From contig WARS01002890.1 in assembly GCA_008933995.1 (NCBI GenBank), forward strand, positions 62,001-126,000: DNA of 64,000 bases, given 5' to 3'. The DNA is from Datnioides undecimradiatus. Lineage: Eukaryota > Chordata > Actinopteri > Lobotiformes > Datnioididae. Each line of letters opens with the position of its first letter. Position 1 is the stretch's first letter. A program made the translations under genes and the position numbers. A model generated the notes under the pieces. The model was given only the letters and a program-made list of their open reading frames with translations, was not told the origin of the DNA and did no database searches. Positions 12,512 to 25,200 of the stretch are shown piece after piece.

Positions 12512-14742
12512 ACTTCTCAGTACCTTCGACTGGGAGGCAGAGTCGGGGTTTCAGGATTAAAGTGCGAGTGCAGACGTGAACTCTGCTGAACTCTTTACCT
12601 GCTAATTATAAAAGGATTTGATTAAGCAGTGAATTCAGTTGGTGACGCCATGAATAATATGAAATTTAAACTTTTTTATAGTTTAATAAACATGAACGAT
12701 CACCTTAAAGTTATTTGCCTCCATCACTCAGTCACATTGCAGTCCTGGCTCAATTAATATATAATAATTTGTCATAATTTCCACATTTTATTAGATATTT
12801 CTGTCATGAATAGGCCAAAGATGTGTTTTATCAACACACTGAGACCTCAAATCAATATTTTTCCTGTTTATCTTTGAGTCTAAGTGAATATTTGACGGGA
12901 TTTCCTCGTGATGTTCCTCAGATATCGTGTTTTTCTAGACAAACAGCGTTTTTTGTGAGGTTACAGCGACCTTCGACCTTCAACCTGTGGGACCTGTGTC
13001 TCAGTGAGTGTTGGTGTCACATTTAAAGAAATTGCCTGTTTCTGAGATGTCGTGTTCATAAGAACAAGAATAAACTAGGAAACAGAATCAAACATGAAGA
13101 ACTGACAAACAAAGGGTTAAAACCCAAATTCATCAGCAGCTACTGCGAGTGAACGGGACCCGTCAGCTCCAGAGAAAACAGCACGAGACCACGCAGAGCT
13201 CACTGTCCCACAGTGACCTTTGACCTCAGGAGTCGCTGCTGTTGAGCGATAGTGCTCGCAGCAGAGTGGATGATCTCTGGAGAGCGCAGCCCGAGGCGTC
13301 TGTCTGGTGATGTCACTGCGCGGCTGTGAGTCAGACCGCTCCTCCACCTCCTTTCTCCTTTTCCAACAGGAGGCCCAGAGCAGCCTGGGAGGTGGGGGGA
13401 AAACCCCACAGCATACCTCTCATTCCTCAGCGATGACCTCACGCTAACGGACAGTTCGCTTCTTTGTTGCCGCGGGTGACGGGGTTTTTCAAAGTTGCTT
13501 GCAGACCTGAACTAATCTTGATTTAAGTGTTGTTTCCACGAGTGGAGATGATCACTGATTAAAGAGGCTTTAAGAAGCCAAGACTAAACAAACCGCAGAG
13601 CCTGAGCAGATTGTTTCAAAGAGCCGTGGGTGAGCAGATAGACATGACAGCTTTATTAAACAAACATGAAGGCCAAACATTCAAGACAAGACAAGTTCAT
13701 CTGTTTCAGCTGATGCAATAGAGGAACCTGGGGGCAGGTGATTATCTGTTTATCTGCAGCTAACGCAGGCTAACAACCGATCAGATCAATAGCAGCAGCT
13801 ACGCTAACGTCCGTAGGAGCCGCCGTCGTTGCTTTCCAATGAAAATTCACCAGTCGTGCAGCTGCAAGTATTTCCTCACTGATTGGTCCAAATCACTGCT
13901 GTCCACAAACATGTGGCCTCTCCCGTGATGAGGATGTAAGTGCTTTTTGATTTTGCGCATGTGTTCTGTGCAGAGCCTCCTAACCTTGTCTGGTGTGGTT
14001 CATGTTTACACACAGCAGTGGAGTGTTGTGTTGTTTTGTTTAGATGCTACAGGTAATATTAGTTCTCCTAACGACTTCCTGCACAGCGTAAAATCAGGGA
14101 TCCCGCCATGTTTAAAACCTTTTAAACGTATTATATCAATTTATGGAAATTTGTTTTGTTTAGCAGCTGTTAGCTTGATAAACAGTCCATGTTCTGATCA
14201 TGTGACCACCCCTGGTTCTGTTCCTTGTTCCATCTGACTTCTCCTGCAGATCTGTGTTTAATATTACACCCAAACCTACAATAAATCAAAGATCAAAGAT
14301 CAAGAATCACTTAGCCTAAAATGTCCCTTTGAGCAGCTTGAACAAGCTCAACCAGCGCTGACGATTGTTTGCAGGACCACAGTTTGGCCTCTCATCGGGG
14401 GAAAATGCAAACATGCTTCGTCAACGGAAAGAGAAATATTAATCCAGGTCGTATTTAGAGGAAAACTAGATGCTGCAGATGATGTTAAACATGTGAACTG
14501 ACCTAATAACCTGGTGTTTGTGTTTCCCAGAAACAAAACAAATGATCTGTTTGCAGAAGTCCGTTTCCTCCCGTCGCACTCACAACAGTGCCGCTGACAG
14601 TAAATCAGCATCTGACCTATTTCGGTCTCTCACCTTGACTCAAACCACAGACCTTTCATCTCTGACCTGATCTGAACTGACGCTCTCACCTCGTGTCTGG
14701 AAAGCACGCTGCAGACCGGTGCACCAGTGATGCAACAGTTTT

Positions 14743-16636
14743 TCAATTCAGTTCAATTCAGTTTTATTTATATAGCGCCAATTCACAACCAAAGTCATCT
14801 CAGGGCACTTTACAAACAGAGCAGGTCTAGACCACACTCATTACTGTTAGTTACACCCAACAGTTCCACCATGAGCAAGCACTTGGCAACAGTGGCAAGG
14901 AGTAACTTCCTTTAACAGGAAGAAACCTTGGGCAGATCCTGGATCAGGGTGGACGGACATCTGCCCTGACCGGTTGGGGGAAAGAGAGAGAGAGAGAGAG
15001 AGAAGTACAATATAGAATAATGACAGCAAATGACAGCAAATGGCGGCAGAGGACACGGGGCAGGACGGTGGAGCCACAGGTCAGATGTTCAGCTCTGGAG
15101 CCACAGGTATCTGTAGAGAGGTACAGAGAGAGAGAGACCAGAGAGAAACAAGCACAGCACTAGGGGAGAGAGGACACAGAGTTAATGGTTAATCTGTGAT
15201 GGTTAAAATGAGTTTGAGGAGAGAGAGGGGAGAGGAGGAGTGTGGAGATGATCATGGGATGTCCCCCAGCAGCCTCGGCCTATAGCAGCATAACTAGGGG
15301 ATGGCATGGATGGTGTAGTTCACATGGTAACTAGAACTAGCTGTAAGCTTTGTCGAACAAGAAGGTTTTAAGTTTTACTTTAAAAGTAGAGAGGGTGTCT
15401 GCCTCTCGGACCCAGACTGGCAGCTGGTTCCACAGGAGAGGAGCCTGAGAGCTAAAGGCTCGGCCTCCCATTCTACTTTTGGAGATTCTGGGAACCACAA
15501 GCAAACCTGCACTCTGGGAGCGAACTGATCTGTTGGGTTGATAGGGACTTAGCATCTCATTGAGGTACAATGGAGCTTGGCCATTAAGGGCCTTGTAGGT
15601 AAGAAGAAGGACTTTAAAATCTATTCTGGACTTTACAGGGAGCCAATGAAGAGAGGCTAAGACCGGAGAAATATGATCTCTCTTGCTAATTCCCACCAGA
15701 ACCCTCGCAGCAGCGTTTTGGATGAGCTGGAGGCCTCGCAGTGAGCTAGTCGGACAACCTGACAACAAGGAATTACAATAGTCCAGCCTTGAGGTAACAA
15801 ATGCGTGGACTAGCTTTTCGGCATCATTTTTGGACAGGATACTCCTAATCTTAGCTATGTTGCACAGGTGAAAGAAGGCAGTCCTAGTGACCTGCCTAAT
15901 ATGGGGCTGATAGGACATATCCTGGTCAAATATGACTCCCAGGTTCCTCACGGTAGAACTGGAGGCCAGGGTAACACCATCCAAAGCGACTGCGAGGTCA
16001 GATAACCTGTCTCTGAGGTGTTTAGGCCCAAACAAAATCACCTCAGTTTTGTCTGTATTTAGAAGCAGAAAATTATAAGTCATCCAGGCCTTAATGTCTG
16101 TCAGACATGTCTGCAGTCTGACTAATTGATCTGTTTCTTCTGGTTTCATAGATAAATATAGCTGTGTATCGTCCGCGTAGCAGTGGAAATTTATGTTGTG
16201 CTTCCTAATAATATTGCCTAGGGGGAGCATGTAAAGGGAGAACAACAGTGGTCCAAGCACAGAACCCTGTGGAACTCCATGATTAACCATTGTGTGCACG
16301 GACGAGTCATTATTAACATGGACAAACTGGAATCTGTCGGATAGATAAGATTTAAACCAGCTTAGTGCTGTTCCTTTAATGCCAATGACATGTTCTAGTC
16401 TCTGTAGTAGGATATTGTGATCGATGGTGTCAAATGCAGCACTGAGGTCTAGCAGGACAAGTAAAGAGACGAGGCCATTGTCAGAAGCTATTAGGAGGTC
16501 GTTGCTAACCTTAACCAATGCTGTTTCTGTGCTGTGATTTATTCTAAATTCTGACTGAAATGCTTCAAATAAACTGCTCCTCTGCAGGTGATCACAGAAC
16601 TGATCAGCCACTGCCTTTTCAAGGATTTTAGAAACA
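14743..16636 (-). mobile_element. 5'-truncated L2-clade LINE with intact RT open reading frame
   Basis: A non-LTR retrotransposon copy lies on the minus strand. The frame 15337-16611 encodes 424 residues of reverse transcriptase without a stop. It shows motif A in [17 protein letters not shown], motif B in [17 protein letters not shown] and motif C as YADDTQLY. The reading continues upstream of the first Met as [12 protein letters not shown] and then loses similarity near 16636, so the endonuclease and 5' end are missing. The 3' untranslated part runs to about 14743, where short direct repeats of the TTCAATTCAG type form the tail; such tails are usual in the L2/CR1 group. The long unbroken frame suggests a fairly recent insertion. 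It lies against il11 in the opposite orientation. Confidence 0.92.
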
Positions 16637-16683
16637 GTAACGCAGAAACACTCAGGTTCATGTTTCCTGTCTTGTCTTTTCAG

Positions 16684-18641
16684 TAATTCACGACGCCACC
16701 TCTCGTCTTCTGCACCTGCTGCTATTGGCCGAGCTGTTCGTCCACTCGTCGTCTCAACCCACCAGGAGCTCGTCCCTCTGTGACGCGTTCAGGTCAATGA
16801 TCCATCAGGTGGAGAGGCTGATGACCCTGTGTGAAGAACTGCATGGCTTGGTGAGATTGGTCTCCTGTACGGACAGATTAGATTAGTTAAGGCAGAGTAG
16901 AGTAAAAAGGCACTTTGACACTGAAATAAACTAAGTAACAGATCAATGAAGTAGGACGTTGATACAAATAAGCAGGAAATTAATCAAATGAATGCTGAAT
17001 ATTTACATACGGGTTTATGAAAACATGGTCTGTCCTCCATATAACCCATATATTAGATCTTTTAGTCTGATTATTTAATCTGGATTACAGATTTAAAGTG
17101 TTTTCAAGTCTCAGAAATGTGTCTGTCCCCAACAGTCGGATAAGGAGCTCCAAAACTTTGACAACGTGGGACAGAGACTGGACCATCTTCCTCACATTCA
17201 GCACAGCGCTGCCTATTTCCACTCACTGAAGGTAAAGCTCTGTGGGAGCAGTTTGTGGTGAGTGTCTGTCACAGTTCAGACTGTAGCTTAACTCCGCCCG
17301 TCTCTTTGTCTTTGTGACGTCTCTGCAGGTGAATGAGTCGCTCTCCCATCTTTACGTGTACACCCAGTCCTTCAGGCTGCACGTCGACTGGTTGAAAACA
17401 GCCAAGGAGAACGTCAGTTTGTCCCACGAGTCTGCGGAGAGAGCCGGCGCCCACCTCCTGACGCTGTCTGACCTCTTTAATGTGACTCTTCACATGGTGA
17501 GAAGATGAGCGTGGACTTACTCAGATGGTTTCACCCAAAACTAAAAGTTTAAATAGTAAAATAAACAGTTTTTACCAGCTGATCAGTGAAAAGGGAATAG
17601 TTAGGGGCATAAAAATGAACCAACATGAATCAGAAATTGGCTTTAAAGTTAAAGTTACGACAGATCGATGCGCCGACCTCTGGATCGATCGATGTGCTGC
17701 AAACCGCTCGATGGCCCGATCTTAAAGCGATGAATCGGTTGAGTGAAGCAGCAACGCTGCTGCTTCTGCAAAGCAGCTTCAAGCTCTCCTGAGAGGTCGA
17801 AGGTCAGTGAGAGACTCTGGTGCAACTCGTGACAGTGACGTTGGCGTAGCGTTGCCAAACACCAAAGCAACATGTCCGACAGCAGCGCAGCAGATCAAAC
17901 GTCTGGAAGGTTTGGATTCTACAGGAAGGACGGAGAGTTGGAGGGAAGTCTGTCCTGACTGTGACTGACTGAGCCTGTCTGATTCATAAACACAGTGACA
18001 TGCAGCTCTGACATTATACACTTCATCTGTCAAACAGCACCAACCAACACAAACACTGAGGACTCCCTGGTCTGAGTCGTATCGTAGCCCGTGTGTCTAG
18101 GGTCTCTATTAAAACATTAAATTAGCTTGAACAGCTCATAGGAAAAGCTGAACAAACACTCAAATAAGGTTAAGAACCTTTAAATTCATTACGCATCAGT
18201 GTTTTCATCCAAACTGTCTCATGCTCTCACTCCCAACCCGTCAAATACCTCAAACTCGGACTCTGCAGGAACCTGTAACAGACGCGTGTAGCGTCATTTC
18301 TGTAAGTGCCGGTTTAGCGTGACGTTTTGATGCGTCGTTGAAACCAGGTGACGTTGCATAAAGAGCGAGAACTTTAAACCCAGACTATGATCTTTCCCCA
18401 AACTCTAAACTCTTTAAACAGCTTCCTGGCTGCTGTCTAAACCTCTCAACTTCAACCTCTCTGTCCTCAGATCAGCGAAGAGGTTCCTCAGACGCCGTCT
18501 CCCTCCCTCCCTGCCGTCACCACCGCCTTTGACGCGCTCCGGTCCTCTGTTGAGATCTCTCAGCGGCTACAAGTCTTCTGTAACTGGTCGAAAAGAGTCT
18601 TGCGGTACCTCCAGAGACTCTCCCGCTGCCCCAGACGTTAA
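16684..18641 (+). CDS. il11: interleukin-11-like cytokine (first exon not found)
   Basis: This is a secreted four-helix cytokine of the IL-6 family, which signals through IL-11 receptor and gp130. Visible exons are 16684-16850, 17136-17231, 17329-17496 and 18471-18641, with clean AG/GT junctions and consistent phase; they encode about 199 residues. The first visible exon starts with a hydrophobic run ([16 protein letters not shown]) that fits the end of a signal peptide, so exon 1 must supply the start. [17 protein letters not shown] followed by HVDWLKTA matches the region of mammalian IL-11 reading LDSLPTLAMSAGALGAL and HVQWLRRA. The last exon reads like the mammalian helix D. N-glycosylation sequons occur at NES, NVS, NVT and NWS. 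A LINE sits about 47 nt before exon 16684. Teleosts have two il11 paralogues; I cannot say which this is. Confidence 0.83.
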
Positions 18642-18754
18642 GCCTGAACCTTCAGCAAACAAGCCACCGCTAATGATTCACCAACAAAACCACTGTTAGT
18701 TAGCTCATAGGGTTGCTACGTAGCCATGCTAGCAGCGTGACTCCACACTGAAAC

Positions 18755-19300
18755 ACCTCAACAACTATCGGATTGATTGCTATGAAGTTCAGCGCACATA
18801 TTCATGGTGCCCAGAGGATGCACGTTAATAACTCTGGAGATCCTCTGAGTTTCCCTGTAGCGCCACCTACAGGCCAGACTTTTCATTTATCCAGTGATTT
18901 ATTTCATTGTTCATTAGGAAGCACTGATGTCAGATTCAAGGTCCCCAGAGGATGAATCCACCTGTCTTTGGTGAAGCATCCAGTTCAGAGCATCGTGTTT
19001 CCCTCAGAATTAGCTGTATGCACTGTTGATCATCTGACTGTACATCCTGCGCCACCGCCAGCTCCCATATTTCAGGTTTTACGACCAAACATATGCAAAA
19101 CTAAGAAGATTCATGCTAAATGTGTGTTTTGTGCTGATCTGAGGCGGTGAGCATGGTGAGCATCACACCTGCCTTATCAGTGTGTTAGCGTTGCCATTTT
19201 GAGCATGTTAGCATACTGATGTTAGCATTTACAAAGCGCTGATGTGCCTAATTATAGCTTTTTAGAGCTGCTAGCATAGCTGTGGACTCATATAGTGTAG
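18755..19300 (+). repeat. high-copy fish dispersed repeat, copy 1
   Basis: The sequence runs through phrases I recognise from many fish genomes: AACTATCGGATTGATTGCTA, CCCAGAGGATG, AGCGCCACCTACAGG, then GAGCATGTTAGCATACTGA and GAGCTGCTAGCATAGCTGT. It is non-coding. A second, shorter copy is at 62500-62735 in the same orientation. It lies directly downstream of the il11 stop. Confidence 0.65.
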
Positions 19301-22060
19301 TTTACCAGCGGATCATCAAACAAATAACAATTTCATGAGTACGGCTGGGTAACATATGGACATAATTTGAGGAATTGTAATATAACATAACCTAAATTTT
19401 GTCTTAAAGGCAGTAAAGCAGCCGTTGCATTATCAATACTGATGCATTTAGTTAAAATATTACAATCCAAGGCACGGCCTGTTTATGCAGGTTTTCAGCT
19501 CATGTTTGCTATTTTACTCAGCAGCTAAACAGAATGTACGTTTGAGGAAATAACTCGGCGTTTGTACATGTAGCCTTTAAAATGTGCTGCACCACTGCAC
19601 TGTGCAGAGGTACTCGTGACCTTCAATCCCTTTCAGACTGTTTACGCTCACGGTGCCTGCAAAGTGTTGATCTGCTCAGTGAGCTAAAAGAGCAAATGTC
19701 TCATATTTTTATACTTTTGTTGTTGTTAATTAACCTGTTTAGGATGCTATTTATGAGCTTTTTATCTGTTACGTATGTAACATCGTGAGATGCAGGCATC
19801 TCGCAATGTTTTTTTTCTACGGATTTCTATAATGTAATATTTAATAATATTAATAATAAAGTATTGTTGTAGTGACTTTTATAGTATTATTTATTCATTT
19901 TTTATGTTTTCTTTTACATGAAGTCATTAATAAAATGTTGCACTTGAACCAGAGCGCTGACTCCCGACTTGTTCACTTGATCTTAACAATCAAAGCAATA
20001 GTTGAACTGAACTTTGGAGCGAAAAGCAAAGAAAAAACCCAAAGTTTGATTTGTTTATTGCAGTTAATTGGAAAAAAATGATAAAAAAAAGAGCATCTGA
20101 TAAAATATTTATGTCTTTTATTTTTATATTTGTCTTCTTGAATGAGACTTACAGCCTATCTAGTCATGCATGCCACACACTGTTGACCCACATGAGTGTT
20201 TTCTGATGAGGTGCAGCAGCAGCAGACACTGACTCGTCTTTGCAGCAGAAGCACTTGTGTTGTTACTAATAAACAAAGGCCTCTTTGTGTTTCAAGGCTT
20301 CATGTTACAGACTGTGAGATCTTACACTTTTATTTGAAGTCACACTGTGAAACGTGGACCCAGTCCACTTATTATGGGGAGGACAATAGGTGTGGTGTAT
20401 GCAGGCTGCAGATCAATACACATGAACGAAGCATAATCAGCATGCACCGGGTGAACAGTGAAGCTAAGCAAGAATTGATATTTATGTAGGTAATGTTTTG
20501 TTTTGCATGTTTTAGTTTAATTCTATGGATCAGTGCATCACCAGCCATCTCTAGAGATAAAGACTGTGTGTTGTATTTGTTTACTTCAAATTAGCTAACT
20601 GCAATGAAATGCTAAGCTAGCATAGCCTTGATAAGTAGCCAGCTGAGTATGCAACAATCAGTTCTCAGCATATTTACATTCTTTTACAAAAGGGTAATGT
20701 TGGACACAACAACTGCTTTTTGAGTCATCACAGAAAGCTAATTTTGTTACTGTTTATTGCAAAATTACACATTTCTTCCAGGAAATTATTGCTAAATAGC
20801 AGACTTTTGAAAATAAAGCATTACTGGCACGCTCTGATGTCACTCTTCTTGGGAAAAGCTGCTGTTTTTTGCAGCTGGGTGCAAACACTCATGAACAAAG
20901 AGGCTAAAAGCGTCCACAGCCGGGTGACACATGCACAGACCACGGCTGTGAACTGCACGAGTGACCTGATGTTACACACGGTGACTTGCATAATGCATGC
21001 GTGTTGACGTGTGGCCGCAGACAGATGATCTCACACGCAGATGGACTCACCCTGTAACCAATGCCGACCTCCGGGGAGCGTCTCAGTTGTATGTGTGGAC
21101 CGTGGTGACTGGTAGCAGCTGGGAGCTACAACACCCATCCCCCCAGGGGGGAGAGGAAAATCCTTTGGCTGGAAATAGAGAGAGAGAATGACAGAAAGGG
21201 AGGAAGACGTGTTTTGTGTTCAGAGAGTGGCAGGTGCTAATTTGACGACTGACAGATCAACTGCTGTGCGCTGTCTGGATGTCGTAACAGGACAGAGCGT
21301 ACAGCTCTGGAGCGACGCCATCGTTATCCAGGCTTTTTTTATCTGCAAAGGCAAAGGGGCAATGACAAAACAACATATTTAATAAAAATAATAGTTACAT
21401 TGAAATATTAACTGCATTTCCCTGAATGGCCACTTGAGGCAGACTTCAAAAGCGAGTCAATCCCCATAGGCGCCAATGATAAAATATCCAATTTACAGCT
21501 TGGTACGACATTCCTAATTTCCCCATTGGTGACAGCTGCACAGGGGTGAACTCACCTGTTAAGTTCTGCACAATTTGAATCGCAGGGGTGTGTCGTCACT
21601 GGCTAGTGGTCCTGTTTTCCTTCACACTGAGTAAATTAAGCGGCAGTAATCAGCATGCACTCAAACACACACATAAACACATTTTTCTTAGCTGGTTTAA
21701 TGTGAAGACCATTAAAGACATGACGCCAACAAGTATTAAATGCCCTCACACTCACGGTCTAAGGCTAAGACTGGACCTCAGACAGATAGAAGTGCAAGAG
21801 CGTGCACATACACACACACGCAGACACACACACACACACTCGTGCAGTCATGCAGCATACACACACTCTCTCCCTCTCACACACACACAGAGGTAAAGTA
21901 GTGAGGATGAAGGAAGGGACGAGGGATAGAAAGAAGGAGGAGGACACTGTTTTTCTCATTCACACATACACACACGCACGACATGCATCCGGAGGGCGTA
22001 CAGGGGGAGGAGTGGAGGTGAGGACAGACACTTTGGGATAAAGCTTGCAGCAGCAGCAGC
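19301..22060. other. il11-sbk intergenic region
   Basis: No coding exon is recognised. Candidate AATAAA signals at 19855-19860 and 19929-19934 could end the il11 transcript. The right end holds CA-rich microsatellites (about 21806-21890) and CAG repeats (about 22046-22066) just before the presumed sbk leader. Confidence 0.55.
21806..21890. repeat. compound (CA)n microsatellite
   Basis: CA tracts are interrupted by short unique words, upstream of the presumed sbk first exon. Confidence 0.9.
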
Positions 22061-22067
22061 AGCAGAC

Positions 22068-22282
22068 ATGAAATCCTCCAGCGAGCTCGTCCGACAGCTC
22101 GCGGAGTCTCTCTTCTGACTTCAGACTGCCTGCAGCACCTCACCTCACCTCAGCCGAAGGTGGAGAGAAGACCCCGCAGATGAGGATCTGCGAGGGATTT
22201 CCTGACAGGTGCACCTGCTAAATGAGGAGCGGGGAGGAAATTTATGTTGGACGCATTTCTTGGTGAAGATCATCGTCTGTGA
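22068..22282 (+). promoter_or_regulatory. presumed sbk 5' leader with four short upstream ORFs
   Basis: Before the candidate start codon at 22296 there are four short ORFs: 22068-22118 (16 residues), 22180-22221 (13), 22222-22266 (14) and 22244-22282 (12). The second stops with TAA directly followed by the ATG of the third, and the fourth overlaps the third in another frame. All end before the main start. Such leaders usually lower translation of the main frame. The transcription start is unknown, so it is an inference that all four are in the mRNA. Confidence 0.5.
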
Positions 22283-22295
22283 ACTGAGCTGCAAA

Positions 22296-25200
22296 ATGAC
22301 AGTAAGTGAAGCCCGGTGCAGGGATTCCCTCGCTGCTCCGCAACCAGCGTGAGGAAGGTTTCCATTAAAGGGTCAGTTTCACTCTTTACCATGACTGAGC
22401 TAGGTTTTGTGATAGTTGTGCAGGTTCGGAGATATCCGTGCAATGCCTTTGACTAATTCAGCTGGAAGTGAATGGAATAAGCTGTGAGGTGTCGCAGTAC
22501 TGAGCTCCTCCTGTGAGGACCTGCTGTGAACGTTGGAGATGTTGCCGGACACGTGAAAACATAAACCATCTGCACAGAGAGACACCATAGGAGCTACGTT
22601 GGGGGGGGATTTAGGTGAACTGACCCTTTAAATAAGAGATATTTATGGGGGTATAAGCAAGAAGATGTGTGTTTCTGCACTTCTAATTTGCAAAGTAAGA
22701 CATTTTAAAGGAAATGTAATTAGTGTGAGGCAGTAGGATCTCATCTGAAGCAGACTTTAAGACAATTCAGACTAGTGATGAGTTAAAATGTTATTTTTTA
22801 AATTTTCATTTCCTCAGTAAACACATGACACCCCCCTTAGGTGATCTGTTTTAAATATATTTGTATTTATTTTTATTATTACCTCATCTCGAAACTTAAA
22901 AATACCCCCATAATGCCAAAGACTTAACATAAAAGAAGCTGCAGCGTGCATGCCAAAGGCGTGTTTGCATGCATACTGGCTTCATGTTTCATTCACCTAC
23001 ATCTAATAATGAACCTGTTGACAGTAAGTTACATAATATTTCACTAGAAAACCAGACATGCTCCTGTGAAGCTGTGATATTGATTAATGTATGTTAATTT
23101 ATAGATTTGTTGTTTATTGTATGTTATATCATTATTATTACTATCATGCATGCTGGATTGTATGGTAGCATTTTAAAAGCTGAGCTGAGTTCAGGGTGTG
23201 TGCCAGTGCTGACAGAAGTGTGTATGTTCCAATACACACACACACACAACACACACACAGTCATAGAACATCTTGTCATTCACCACGCTGGTGTTTGCTG
23301 GTGTTTGTTTCCCACAGAGAAGCCGTTGGGAGTTGTTTTCTGCTCCGGCTCAGACCGGCGTCACCTCCTCTTACGCTCGTCTAAACCCGACCAGCTCTGA
23401 GCGCGTCAGCTATGCTGCTCACTGAATACCCTCTTACCCCCTGATCCTCCACGCGGTGCACCTGCTGTACTTTATTCACCCCACCAGCACAATTTAAATG
23501 GTCCCGCTTATTAAAACAGGCAGGAATGTGAAAGTAGAAGTGAATTTAAGGAGGATTCAGCAGATAGATTTAGTATAATATTAAAAATCAGGTTTTCATT
23601 GGGGTATAATCATCTGAGAAATGAGAAATGATGTGTTTTTATTGGCTTAGAAAGAGAAACTTGTTGCTGCACCAGGTTTCGTGGAGTCTGCTTTCGGTCT
23701 GCACCAACATGTTTCTACATCAGGACAATAAAATCTGCAAACCTCACCCTGTAGATGCCACTAAACTCCACACACTCCTGCTTTAAATGTGTTTTCAGCT
23801 AAACTATTTTAATAAAATTGAAATGTGAGTAGCTAAATACTTATAATAACTATTATAAATACTTTATAATAACAAACATTTGTCTCAGACAGACCTGAAT
23901 AGCTCCGTAATCAGAGCACAGCACAAACACTCAGAGGGTTAGAGTTCAGTTTCCACTGAGACCACCCACACCAGTGATGTATTCACACATGGTGCAGAGG
24001 GATTAGACATCAATGACATGGCATAATTGTTGTTTTTGCATTGCACCTTTCTCGTGAAGCGGTGTAAGGACATCTCTGGAAGCTGTTTCAGTGTGATGCT
24101 AATTATAAAAATCTCTTATGAATCAATTTAATCTGTGCTGCCATCATAACTTGAATCAAAAGAATGTCTACTTTAGATCGCAAATATCACAAATTTTGTA
24201 TGTTTAATTCGAAAAATCTGCACATTTTAATCAGAAGATGAGTGCAGGATGTCGTGGGTCCTTGTGTTTGTTGGTGTGAATGAATCCTCAGCAGGAATTC
24301 ACAGTATCTGTGTACAGCACCGCTCGCGGCTCTGACTTGTCCTCTAATGAGCAGTAATGAGCTGCCCCTGGATGTCTGGACGTACGGTGACACCAAATCC
24401 CGGCCTGGGCCCGAGGGTGCCAGCTGTGGTGGAAACATCAACGTTCCTGCAGACAAAACAAAGATCAGTGTGTGTGTGTGTGTGCGTGCGTGCGTGTGCG
24501 TCTGTGTGTGTGTGTGTGTTGCAACCAAAGGATTTCATGAGGCTATTAACAGACATGTTTATACCCATGGATCAGTGTTGCCAGCGTCGTCATGACGACA
24601 ATCATCGTAGCGACAGTTGTGTCAGATTGCAGACAGCTTCGGGGGAATTCGACTCTGCAGAGAAGCACTCAAACCACTCAAATGTTGTGTTTGTTCAGTT
24701 TAAATAAAGTAAACAGTGGAGAGATTCTCATTAACACAGTCATTTACTGACGCATGGAGCCAGCATTTATGTCATAACACCCACCAGGTGAAAGTTGTTT
24801 GGTGCCAGCAGATCAAAATCAGTCGATAACTGATCTAAACAAGATACTTTATCAGACAAGACAGAAACCACTTACATTTTAGGTCAAAAAGTATGTTGCA
24901 AAAGCGATTTCTCTGACAGTTTCAGCTGATTTGGTGGCAGGATGGAGCAGGTGCAGACGTACTTGGATGGAATAAGTCATTTCTGCCTGTTTCTCTGATG
25001 GGATGAGCCAACAGTGTCATGTCCCGGTGCTCTGGTTTGAAACTGGTGGCCTGAAAACTTGTGTATGTATAATGAAATCATAACCTTTGGTGGAAAAGGG
25101 TTTTTAACCATTTGAACCAACTGTTCAAGTGTTTTAACCAGATTTGACTGATGTTTCTGTGCATCCAGTTGTAGCTTTCTCTTATTAATTTAGATAGGGG

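Larger units (their letters stand above)
4850..14740. other. intergenic region, no coding exon recognised
   Basis: I see no recognisable protein in six frames. The open frames are short and often run through TG/CA repeats. The region holds a 53-bp minisatellite (4971-5226), an LTR-like fragment (about 5895-6302), several long TG tracts, a CATCT/ATCCC simple repeat (8468-8531) and a CpG-dense patch (about 7980-8330). The missing first exon of il11 could lie near the right end, but I could not identify it. Confidence 0.6.

Noticed and set aside
13927-13942. ATG followed by a GTAAGT donor as il11 exon 1
   Set aside because: The donor leaves phase 2, but the next il11 exon requires phase 1, and joining would create a stop.
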